Positions 18,601-23,008 of a stretch of DNA of 23,823 nucleotides are shown piece after piece (the stretch's first letter is position 1; every line of letters starts with the position of its first letter). Made by a program: the position numbers and the translations under genes. Below the pieces are notes generated by a model that was given only the letters and a program-made list of their open reading frames with translations, did no database searches and had not been told where the DNA came from. The stretch comes from JBFFXF01 sp041569895 (GTDB taxonomy: Bacteria; Planctomycetota; UBA8108; JACQVS01): assembly GCA_041569895.1 (NCBI GenBank), contig JBFFXF010000096.1, positions 1 through 23,823 of the forward strand. Reading direction: 5' to 3'.

Positions 18601-18821
18601 CCCCACAGGAGGAGCCCCACGACCACGCCCGCCAGAAGACCCAGACAGCCCCCCCACACCGCGCCGTCGCGCGCTGCGATGGCATCGACCTGCAAGCGCC
18701 CGTCGTCTCCCCTGTGAATCAGCGCGACACGCCGTATGCGCCCGCGCCGGAGCTGCCGGAGCGCCTCCGCCGCATGCTGCTGCTCCGTGTAGAAGCTGAA
18801 GAGGCTGCCCGTCGGACTCAT
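9645..18821 (-). CDS. ndvB: Cyclic beta-1,2-glucan synthase-like GT84/GH94 giant protein
   Basis: The 3058-residue membrane protein has the domain order of NdvB/ChvB/Cgs. It opens with two membrane segments (about 53-72 and 83-107) in a DUF1269-like extension, followed by a helical region and further membrane segments near 560-620. The GT84 glucosyltransferase domain has its DxD at TLDSDTQLP (about 774) and QHRWIRGDW (about 920). More membrane segments lie near 960-1110. A glycoamylase-like domain (about 1475-1725) precedes GH94-type sandwich and catalytic domains, with GTGDWNDGMNRIG near 2727 carrying the expected general acid. Such enzymes polymerise glucose from UDP-glucose, cyclise it and trim chain length, delivering a periplasmic glucan. 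Family members are usually about 2800-2900 residues. The start is ATG 18821, because upstream sequence is a shadow. Product identity in this organism is inferred. Confidence 0.92.
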   Translation of the reverse strand: MSPTGSLFSFYTEQQHAAEALRQLRRGRIRRVALIHRGDDGRLQVDAIAARDGAVWGGCLGLLAGVVVGLLLWGPGDLFTAPRGYLMLALATLAGAALGWVLVRLLGLSVDRALVEKHAPRLMAGETVVVVQASSALMSQAITVLRRASVTPPSIFAFHPRRAETGEKSPIRDVPAIVAKLGEHARHLAALDRTEVRRRGGEPVLGVLDRAELVIEEIRRELAESYRLEQRVSSSAEWILDNAHIVQAQIDDVRLNLPKNFYHELPVFISEPREPRIYRLAAELVGHTDGQLDRHTIGDFFEAYQERVALTIGELWALPLMLRIVLIDRIRWLAEELDQNLCDRQEADYWANRLLMAARRDPNQIFAILADLSRQQPEPSTHFAFQLTGHLYDEEAAVVPVVSWLERKLANTLGEVVLAEQARQAAAHASIGNAVTSLRQLTLLDWREIFEDQSRVERTLAEDPAGVYARMDFDTRNRYRCVVEELSRSGGIREGDVAAAALELAAEAGRDRTDGGPHGHVGYYLIGPGRRRLVERLGIRETLRHRVLERIYRHHTGLYLGAIGGLTLAAVGAAGLAGLEAGASPLFAVLTALVALLPASQIAVRVVNYALTRLLPPRLLPKMSFEEEGIPDEFRTLVVVPMLLVNELSLRQNIERLEIRYLGNPDPNLVFGLFSDYTAAAAARIEGDEEILRLAIGGIEALNERYGENRFYLFHRERVWTESEQCFIGWERKRGKIEALNRLLAGEAPSDGESIVHVGDPDRLADVRFVITLDSDTQLPRDTARRMVETLAHPLNRPHPDPETNPDAYTIIQPRVTTTLTAALTTPFTRLFTDPVGTDPYTKAVSDVYQDLSGEGSYIGKGIYDPRTFHRVLGGRFPEQRLLSHDLIEGAHTRVGLASDIELLDDFPPEYLSYTHRQHRWIRGDWQIADWCLPRVPGPHGKRVANPLGPLNRWKILDNLRRSLVPASLIVFLVFAWFSTPVLALVASAAVGLLMAFPLLAGFVTTVTTPRGKGGRSWREFAHDGLRALVETAFLPHQACSALDAICRVFYRRLVSGRHLLQWTTAQATPSKVAGRTWAFLASLVLISLVAAGLGAALYLRAPEHLVPAAPFLALWLLSPVAGWRLNRKPSARPGAKTLSASETSRLRETARKTWRYFGDFVGPDSSWLPPDNFQVSFGTGLALRTSPTNIGLWLLGAVSAHDLGFVTIDETIGRIRHTLATIGKLERYNGHLLNWYDLKTLQPMEPRYVSTVDSGNLLASLWTLGEGLREIAEEPIIGPRALDALHDTLRILRKAADGGRQDGQFLDQLDRLFSDPPERLDELIRRLRRAVEPARLLANSLRQNETPPGEATYWAEEIERQVASWITVVERYLGWVELLADQPEEKLGLAGPAAVEARRRALAEAPTLGELARGGVTALGELLARHEGEGDRPRPLEAHLQTLEEATAKARWLAGEVYAHVEEALSEIRALGDGMKMEFLYDRDRRLFTIGFNVREQRLDASYYDLLASEARLGSFIAIARGDVPNDHWLAMARPLGSVHRRRVLLSWSGTMFEYLMPLLMQKSFPNSLLEDAARQAVLAQRGYARKLGIPWGMSEAAFSDLDASKNYQYQAFGVPDLGLKRGLENELVVAPYATLLALAVDPRAAVANLGVLERLGLYGPYGFRETIDFSRQRHREGEAGVIVDAYMAHHQAMGLLAIDNCLNGGAMQRRFHADPRVRATEPLLYERIPVARPVYQAPLREQSPSRIISAEDGPSASIFDTPHTPAPKTQLLSNGRYALMVTNAGGGYSRWGDFELTRWRSDGTTDGWGTFCYLQDAETRRIWSNAYQPVRGRFDNYTVNFAVDRAEIRRSDDGIETETEIIVAPEDDVEIRRIALINRSDRPRDVEITSYVELALAPHDADRQHPAFNKLFIETAALREHGALLATRRPRDAEEQPIWLVHLLTAPTPGGNEEVEFETDRRRFIGRGRTPENPVALTGALSNTAGQVLDPIFSLRRRAHLEPSQRVDFSLVLGAVATRDEALTLIAKYNDPHAISRQVDLAWSHAQLELRHLRIHPDEARRIQQLAAAMLFPGSQLRPSGERIRKNRLGQSRLWPYGISGDLPIAVVTIGESRDISLVRQVLQAHACWRLHGLRADLVILNEEASTYETPLNDQLKRLIQSYSVHTGVDVPGGVFLRHVDQIPEEDVTLLLAAARVVLVAARGSLSQQLAMPTEFRKLPARLKTRFVEQEPSAPLLFRELHYFNGLGGFTTDGREYAIYLGPRTWTPAPWVNVISNPTFGTLVSESGSGFTWSGNSQQNRLTAWSNDPVGDPPSEAVYIRDEENGFLWSPTPLPIRELDAYRARHGAGYTVFEHNSHAIEQELTVFVPMDDGDGDPVCLKRLRLRNDGSRIRRLSVTFYAEWTLGDHCENTHMHIVTEWDDASQAILARNRYHSERGDRVAFATLAPPPHSTSADRLEFLGRNGTMAAPAAMRRGWLSGRTGAKLDPCAALQIKLDLSPGDTTEVTFLLGQTGSVEESREVIARYRDGGAVEKALERTQAWWDHAVEAVQVTTPELSTNLLVNRWLLYQTLSCRIWGRSGLYQSGGAFGFRDQLQDVLALLYSMPQLAREHIERACGRQFREGDVQHWWHPLTGVGVRSRCSDDLLWLPFAVARYVRVTGDTELLDTRVPFIDAPTLKESEHEIVVSPTVTSEHASVYEHCRLAIERGLTRGPRGLPLIGTGDWNDGMNRIGIAGKGESVWLAWFLVDVLTSFSDCAESHGRPDDASRYRAKALELARTVEEEAWDGAWWRRAYFDDGTPVGSAQSAEARIDSLPQSWAVISGAADPERAARALESVREHLVREDERLVLLFTPPFDSSEVNPGYIKGYPPGVRENGGQYTHAALWLAFALARRGDGDTSVSLLRLVNPIEQSREPHDVARYQVEPYVVAADIYRLPGRVGQGGWTWYTGSAGWMYRVWIEEVLGLRVRGDQLTIHPVLPSSWEAISVSYRRGKAVYEISVENPDNVTRGVAWIEEDGRRLHGNAILLEDAPVKHRILVRMGRRAERAAKSSSSS

Positions 18822-19021
18822 CAGCCCGCAAACGATACCGCATCCGTCGGCGAGATTGAAGAGGCGCAGGCGGAATCGGCGCACGCGAGTTGCACATCGG
18901 CAACCGGTTCGCGTGGCCCTCACCGCGGCGAGAGAGGAGCGCCCGCGAGCCGAGCGCCGGTGACGAGCTGCGAGCAGCGGTTCGCCCGACGGTCCGCGGA
19001 GGCGCTGCCACCGCCGTCGAA

Positions 19022-20155
19022 TCAGTGAACGTCTCGGAGCGACGCCGCCGGGCGGAAGCCGACGTGGCTGATTCGCGTCGTCGGCTCGACGCCGGCCCGG
19101 AAGGCCGATCGGCACCAGTGCGCCCGGTGGAAGAAGCAGCCCCCGCGCGCGGACTTTCGCGGCGTGTCCCCGAGCGACACCGGATCGGCTCCCGACGCCT
19201 CGGAGGACGAGTAGAACCCGGCGTCGAAGGAGTCCCGGCACCACTCGAAGACGTTCCCCGGCATGTTGTGGAGGCCGAACCCGTTCGGCTCGAAGGTGCC
19301 GACCGGGACGGTCATCTCGCGGAACTCCCCCGGCTCGCCGCCGCAGTAGGGCTGGCTGCCGTTGTAATTCGCGCGGTCGGTCGAGATGGTCTCGCCGAAC
19401 GTGAACGGAGTCCGCGTCCCCGCCCGACACGCGAGCTCCCACTGCGCCTCCGTCGGCAGCTCGAGCCCGGTCGCCTCGCAGAACGCGCTGACGTCATGCC
19501 ACGAGACCTGCTCGACCGGCAGGTCCCCGGCGTCGACATCCGGAGGAACGAGCCCGCCCTGGAAGTAGGAGGGCCGCTCCCCGGTGGCCCGCTCCCACTG
19601 TCGCTGACTCACCTCCGTCCTGGCGAGCAGGAACGAGCTCACCTCGACACGGTGCAGCGGGCGCTCGGCCGGCTCGCTCTCGCACTCGTCCTCGGGGGCG
19701 CCCATGTCGAAAGCGCCGCCCGGAACGTGAACGAAGGCGATGCCGGTGAGCTCGTGCTCGAACTCCGGCCGTCCCTGCTCGTTGATTCGGAGGAACCGGA
19801 ATCCCCCGGGCGCGGCCGGCGGACCGCACGGAACGAAGAACTCGCAGCCGAGCGTCGCCGTCGCGTCCTCGCCGCAGTCGGGGTGCGGCCCGGGCGGCGG
19901 CGGCGCGCCGAGAAAGAGGAAATTGAGCAGCCGCACCGGATCGCTGATGTCGACGGCGCCGTCGGCGTTCACGTCGGCCGAGGCGAGACAGCTCGGCCGC
20001 GAGTCGCCGAAGAAGAGCCAGCCGATGGCGGCGAGCGCGTCGCTGACGTCGATGACCCCATCGGCGTTGACGTCACCGCGAACGAACGGCGTCGCCGCCG
20101 CGGACGACGGCAGGGCGAGCAGGAGAACAATCAGCGTGATCGGAGTGACTCGCAT
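19022..20155 (-). CDS. Secreted dockerin-like plus FGE/SUMF-domain protein
   Basis: The 377-residue protein has a signal peptide (VTPITLIVLLLALPSSAAA) and two dockerin-like modules (DVNADGVIDVSD, about 28-39; DVNADGAVDISD, about 61-72). A D-C-G ... P-C linker follows. A full formylglycine-generating-enzyme-like domain spans about 138-372 (FVHVPGGAFDMGA, TEVSQRQWERATG, LPVEQVSWHDVSAFCEATG, LPTEAQWELACRAG, NVFEWCRD, HVGFRPA). In active FGE two cysteines lie five residues apart (GGSYLCHDSYC). Here the stretch is GGCFFHRAHWC, so the first is His343 while Cys348 is kept. Copper-dependent sulfatase activation is therefore unlikely, and a binding role is more probable. The start at 20155 is set by the signal peptide. 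It is divergent from the gene at 20338. Confidence 0.9.
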   Translation of the reverse strand: MRVTPITLIVLLLALPSSAAATPFVRGDVNADGVIDVSDALAAIGWLFFGDSRPSCLASADVNADGAVDISDPVRLLNFLFLGAPPPPGPHPDCGEDATATLGCEFFVPCGPPAAPGGFRFLRINEQGRPEFEHELTGIAFVHVPGGAFDMGAPEDECESEPAERPLHRVEVSSFLLARTEVSQRQWERATGERPSYFQGGLVPPDVDAGDLPVEQVSWHDVSAFCEATGLELPTEAQWELACRAGTRTPFTFGETISTDRANYNGSQPYCGGEPGEFREMTVPVGTFEPNGFGLHNMPGNVFEWCRDSFDAGFYSSSEASGADPVSLGDTPRKSARGGCFFHRAHWCRSAFRAGVEPTTRISHVGFRPAASLRDVH

Positions 20156-20217
20156 CGAGAGATCGGCGGAATGAACCCGGGCAGCGCGCCCACGGACGCG
20201 TCCGCGCGCCGCACGCA

Positions 20218-20247
20218 ACGATACGCTGTAACGGCCTCGAGGTCCAA
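20218..20247 (-). promoter_or_regulatory. Candidate promoter for the FGE-like gene
   Basis: On the minus strand TTGGAC (20242-20247), an 18-nt spacer and TATCGT (20218-20223) lie about 60-90 nt upstream of the start codon at 20155. It is a moderate sigma-70-like match. Confidence 0.35.
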
Positions 20248-20269
20248 CACGACGCGGTCGCCGTGGTGC

Positions 20270-20298
20270 TTGCCGGTGATCATGCCGAACGTCATAAT
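20270..20298 (+). promoter_or_regulatory. Candidate promoter for the 20338 operon
   Basis: TTGCCG (20270-20275), a 17-nt spacer and CATAAT (20293-20298) resemble a sigma-70 promoter 39 nt before the GTG at 20338. Confidence 0.45.
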
Positions 20299-20337
20299 CC
20301 GGGGTGAAGCGGAACCGCGAACCACACGGGGAGCGAC

Positions 20338-20661
20338 GTGTCCTATCGGAGAGACTCGAAGAAGGAGCTTCGGTGGAAGCAATTCCTCGAGACGACTCGA
20401 GAACTCGTCATTGCCACTGGACTCTCGAGGGTTCATACCGGGACCCCGGAGCGCTTCATGGACCTCCTGATGCATGGCTACCTCGACCATCACGAGGACA
20501 TCTCGAACTTCACTGTGTGTCAGCTGACACCGCCTCAGTATGAGGCCTTCAAGGAACTGGTCGCGCGTTATTTCCAGCGGGGCTATCCTTACTTCACCGT
20601 GATCGCTTTGCGGACGCCCGAGGATCAGCGGAGTATGGAGCAGAGGTTCGGCGACGGATAG
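20338..20661 (+). CDS. Small protein of unknown function
   Basis: The 107-residue protein matches no family I recognise. It is soluble, mixed alpha/beta in pattern and rich in aromatic and charged residues (ERFMDLLMHGYLDHHEDISNF, QYEAFKELVARYFQRGYPYF). The last third, LPPQYEAFKELV-like followed by FTVIALRTPEDQ, looks like a helix plus an edge strand. The start is GTG, with GGGGAG (20328-20333) 4 nt before it. The DNA is visibly less GC-rich and less biased at third positions than its neighbours, a possible sign of transfer. A VOC gene follows after 12 nt, so the two are probably co-transcribed. Confidence 0.75.
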   Translation: MSYRRDSKKELRWKQFLETTRELVIATGLSRVHTGTPERFMDLLMHGYLDHHEDISNFTVCQLTPPQYEAFKELVARYFQRGYPYFTVIALRTPEDQRSMEQRFGDG

Positions 20662-20673
20662 AGGGACAGGTTC

Positions 20674-21075
20674 ATGCCGAGACTCTATCGAGTGATCCTG
20701 CCGGTGACCGACATCGAACGAGCCGCCTCGATCTACGCGCAGATCCTCCGCACCGCCGGGGAGCGGATCTCCTCCGGGCGGCATTACTTCGACTGCGGCG
20801 GCACCATCCTGGCATGCTACAGCTCCGAGGCCGACGGGGACGGCCCGGTCGAGCCGAGCCGCTACCAGCCCGGACAGTACATCTACATCTCCGTCCCCGA
20901 CCTCCAGGCAACGCACGACACCGCCGTCCGCCTCGGCTTCGAGATCCACGAGGGCGGCATCCAGTCGATGCCGTGGGGTGAACGGATGTTCTGGGCCACG
21001 GATCCCTTCGGCAACCCGGTGAGCTTCGTGGCGGCAGGGACGGAGTTTCTGGGTGGCTCGGAGGAGTCGGAGTGA
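20674..21075 (+). CDS. VOC family protein
   Basis: The 133-residue protein begins with the VOC pattern LYRVILPVTDIERAASIYAQIL. It has a central IYISVPDLQATHDTAVRLGFEI and ends FWATDPFGNPVSFVAAGTEF, the paired-module layout of glyoxalase/extradiol-dioxygenase-like proteins. The substrate is unknown. GAGGGACAGG lies ahead of the ATG. It is the middle gene of a three-gene cluster. Its TGA stop overlaps the GTG start of the GNAT-like frame (GTGA, 21072-21075), indicating translational coupling with the following gene. Confidence 0.88.
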   Translation: MPRLYRVILPVTDIERAASIYAQILRTAGERISSGRHYFDCGGTILACYSSEADGDGPVEPSRYQPGQYIYISVPDLQATHDTAVRLGFEIHEGGIQSMPWGERMFWATDPFGNPVSFVAAGTEFLGGSEESE

Positions 21076-21482
21076 GTCTCCAACGTCGTAAGAGCGCGTA
21101 CCCGTACCCGTACCCGTTCCCGTACCCGTACCCGTTCCCGAGCCGCTCGCGTGGCCCGCTTCTCGGTTCGCGGCGAACCTTACTCGCGGTGCGATCTGCT
21201 GAGAACCAGGTGGTCGGTTTCGCCGAGCTGGAGCCGAACGGCCACATCGACCGCTTCTACTGTCACCAGGACTTTCAGCGACAGGGCATTGGCACGGCGC
21301 TGCTGGCCGCCGTCGAAGAGGAAGCCCGCCGTTTACAACTGACAAGCCTCCACGCCGAGGTCAGCACGACGGGGATCGCCTTCTTTCGCGCCAGAGGGTT
21401 CCTCGTCGAGGAGGAACGAACGAACACGGTGTGCAACGCACCGGCGAAGCAGTTTCTCGTGCGAAAGACCGTGGGCGCATAG
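21072..21482 (+). CDS. GNAT acetyltransferase-like protein with repeat-derived N-terminus (truncated)
   Basis: From about residue 35 the 136-residue frame is a good GNAT C-terminal half. It runs VVGFAELEPNGHIDRFYCHQDFQRQGIGTALLAAVEEEARR, where Q-R-Q-G-I-G-T is the acetyl-CoA pyrophosphate loop, then FFRARGFLVEEERTNTV. Related small GNATs have about 60 further N-terminal residues with strand 1 and helices 1-2. Here these are replaced by YPYPYPFPYPYPFP, translated from a CCCGTA/CCCGTT array (21097-21140). The GTG start overlaps the VOC stop codon, so translation could enter through the repeat. The missing substrate-side half makes catalysis doubtful. It could be a decaying gene or a repeat-fusion product. 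Confidence 0.7.
   Translation: MSLQRRKSAYPYPYPFPYPYPFPSRSRGPLLGSRRTLLAVRSAENQVVGFAELEPNGHIDRFYCHQDFQRQGIGTALLAAVEEEARRLQLTSLHAEVSTTGIAFFRARGFLVEEERTNTVCNAPAKQFLVRKTVGA
21097..21140 (+). repeat. CCCGTA/CCCGTT hexamer array inside the GNAT frame
   Basis: Seven period-6 units, five CCCGTA and two CCCGTT, are read in frame as Tyr-Pro and Phe-Pro dipeptides. The complementary strand is (GGGTAC/GGGAAC)n, a perfect G3N3 quadruplex motif. Confidence 0.95.
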
Positions 21483-21953
21483 ACTGGGCCGTGGCGCTCG
21501 GACCGCACGAGTCGTACCGTGGGAGCATCTCGTCGGAAGCAAACTGAAGACGAATTCGGGCACGCGACCGGGCACGGGACCGGACCGGGTACGGGGACGA
21601 ACCGTCGCCGAGCGAAGCGAGGGGATCCTTGACTCGACCGAGCACCGGATACAATTCACCGAGCGACGCCGCCGTCCCCCGCCGCGTGCAGGCGTGCGCA
21701 TCGGCATCGGTGTCGGAATCGGACTCGGTCATCGGAGTCGGAGTCGGAATCGGTGTCGGTGTCGGACATCGGAATCGGTCATCGGCATCGGACATCGGAG
21801 TCAGAATCAGCCCCGGCCGCCAACTCCGAACGGCCGGCCCATATAGGCCGACACGATCCACTCATAATCGCGCCGACCTATTTAGACGACGCCCACCAGC
21901 CCGACGCCGAGCGCTCTCGGGCACGGACCGGGCACGGGAACGGGAACGGAGAC
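21483..21953 (+). repeat. Repeat-rich intergenic region ahead of the DUF427-fluC operon
   Basis: No gene is seen. Positions 21558-21596 carry five G-runs of at least three (GGGCAC/GGGACC/GGGTAC types). Positions 21698-21810 are GGAATC/GGAGTC/GGTGTC/GGACATC hexamers. Positions 21919-21949 are a further GGGCAC/GGGAAC array that runs into the ribosome-binding region of the DUF427 gene. Between them lie a possible promoter (21629-21655) and some AT-richer sequence near 21840-21895. No fluoride riboswitch core is visible. Confidence 0.8.
21629..21655 (+). promoter_or_regulatory. Promoter-like TTGACT ... TACAAT pair
   Basis: TTGACT (21629-21634) and TACAAT (21650-21655) are strong individual matches, but the spacer is 15 nt, shorter than the usual 17. 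It could drive the DUF427-fluC operon with a leader of nearly 300 nt that crosses the hexamer array. Confidence 0.35.
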
Positions 21954-22238
21954 ATGAAAGCAATCTGGAACAACCAGGTCATCGCCGAGTCGAACGACAC
22001 GGTCGTCGTCGAGGGCAATCACTACTTCCCCGTCGACTCCCTGAATCGGGAGTATCTCGCCGAGAGCGCGACGACGTCCGTCTGCCCGTGGAAGGGCACG
22101 GCGAGCTACTACTCGCTGAAGGTCGACGGGGAGACCAACACCGACGCCGCCTGGTACTACCCGAATCCGAAGCCGGCGGCGTCCGAGATCGAGGGGCGGG
22201 TCGCGTTCTGGCGCGGCGTGCAGGTGGTCGACTCCTGA
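21954..22238 (+). CDS. DUF427 domain protein
   Basis: The 94-residue protein is a complete DUF427 domain. It has KAIWNNQVIAESNDTVVVEGNHYFP at the N-terminus, the conserved TSVCPWKGTASYYSL (residues 41-55, with Cys44) and AWYYPNPKPAASEIEGRVAFWRGVQV at the end. The family is small, soluble and biochemically undefined. The start at ATG 21954 is fixed by homology. Its ribosome-binding site has to be supplied by the GGGAAC repeat itself: GGGA at 21942-21945 is 8 nt from the ATG, while GGAG at 21948-21951 is only 2 nt away. fluC starts 7 nt after the stop, so it is the first gene of a four-gene operon. Confidence 0.9.
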   Translation: MKAIWNNQVIAESNDTVVVEGNHYFPVDSLNREYLAESATTSVCPWKGTASYYSLKVDGETNTDAAWYYPNPKPAASEIEGRVAFWRGVQVVDS

Positions 22239-22245
22239 GGCGAGC

Positions 22246-22635
22246 TTGAAAACCGCCCTCATCAACGCCCTCATCATCGGCTCCGGCGGATTCCTCGGCG
22301 TGCTCGCGCGCTACGGCCTCAGCGGCCTGGTGCACCGGCTGGCGCCGCTGAGCACGTTTCCCTACGGAACGCTGGCGGTGAACCTGGTCGGCTGCCGGGG
22401 GATCGGCGTGATCGCCGGCCTGGCGGAGTCCCGCCAGCTGTTCGGGCCGGAGGTGCGCGCGTTCGCGCTCATCGGCCTCCTCGGCGGCTTCACCACCTTC
22501 TCGACGTTCGGCTACGAGACCTTCGCCATGATCCGTGACGGCGAGCATCTCCGGGCGGCCGGCAACGTGGGGATCCACGTCGTCCTGGGCATCGTCCTCG
22601 TGTGGCTCGGCTACGCACTGATACCGTCGAGGTAA
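22246..22635 (+). CDS. fluC: Fluoride channel FluC/CrcB
   Basis: The 129-residue protein has four membrane segments and the Fluc hallmarks: GGFLGVLARYGLSG (residues 14-27), the pore asparagine in VNLVG (Asn46) and GGFTTFSTF with phenylalanines at 82, 85 and 88. Fluc channels work as antiparallel dimers that let fluoride leave the cytoplasm. The start is TTG with GAGG 5 nt upstream. After NLVG most members have a small or hydrophobic helix (for example GSFLLG), but here it reads GCRGIG. The arginine inside the membrane segment is unusual and may affect function or reflect a sequence error. Adjacent DUF190 supports the assignment. Confidence 0.93.
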   Translation: MKTALINALIIGSGGFLGVLARYGLSGLVHRLAPLSTFPYGTLAVNLVGCRGIGVIAGLAESRQLFGPEVRAFALIGLLGGFTTFSTFGYETFAMIRDGEHLRAAGNVGIHVVLGIVLVWLGYALIPSR

Positions 22636-22655
22636 CGCAGGATCGAGGTAACGCA
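22627..22655 (+). repeat. 13-bp direct duplication spanning fluC stop and DUF190 ribosome-binding site
   Basis: TCGAGGTAACGCA occurs at 22627-22639 and 22643-22655, a 16-bp repeat period. The first copy contains the fluC TAA stop. The second copy supplies GAGGT ahead of the DUF190 ATG. Confidence 0.95.
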
Positions 22656-22657
22656 CG

Positions 22658-23008
22658 ATGATTCTCCCGAGGGAAGGCAAGCTCCTCCGCATCTTCATCG
22701 GGGAGAACGACAAGTACGAGCACCAGCCGCTGTACGAGTGGATCGTCCGCAAGGCGCGGGAACGCGGCCTGGCGGGCGCCACCGTGCTCCGGGGACTCGA
22801 GGGCTTCGGCGCGCACAGCCGGCTGCACACGGCGAAGATCCTGCGCCTCTCGAGCGATCTGCCGATCGTCATCGAGATCGTCGACACCGAGGAGAACATC
22901 GAGGCGTTCCTGCCGTGCATCGACGAGGCCGTGAAGGAGGGCCTGGCGACGCTGGAGAAGGTGGAGGTGCGGTTTTACAGGTCGGGAAAAGGAGAGCAGG
23001 CACAGTGA
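22658..23008 (+). CDS. DUF190 protein (PII-like, FluC-associated)
   Basis: The 116-residue protein matches DUF190: LLRIFIGENDKYEHQPLYEWIVRKARERGLAGATVLRGLEGFG, then LSSDLPIVIEIVDTEENIEAFLP and a C-terminal strand. The family has a PII-like ferredoxin fold and is commonly encoded beside fluC, where a regulatory or accessory role has been proposed but not settled. Soluble. The ATG follows a duplicated GAGGT element. The stop overlaps the GTG start of the thioesterase gene (GTGA, 23005-23008), so the two are translationally coupled. Confidence 0.93.
   Translation: MILPREGKLLRIFIGENDKYEHQPLYEWIVRKARERGLAGATVLRGLEGFGAHSRLHTAKILRLSSDLPIVIEIVDTEENIEAFLPCIDEAVKEGLATLEKVEVRFYRSGKGEQAQ

Noticed and set aside
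10533..19028. 2,831-codon open frame on the plus strand
   Set aside because: It is exactly codon-aligned antisense to the glucan synthase, whose domains and motifs are unmistakable. The openness follows from missing TTA/CTA/TCA codons, and its translation is low-complexity with no recognisable domain.
18890..20470. 526-codon plus-strand open frame
   Set aside because: It is antisense to the FGE-like gene and its promoter region; the minus strand encodes clear dockerin and FGE domains.
21483..21953. Possible fluoride riboswitch upstream of fluC
   Set aside because: I could not find the conserved GATG and pseudoknot core by eye. GAGATGGTGTCTC near 23652 resembles part of it but lies downstream of the operon in a repeat block.
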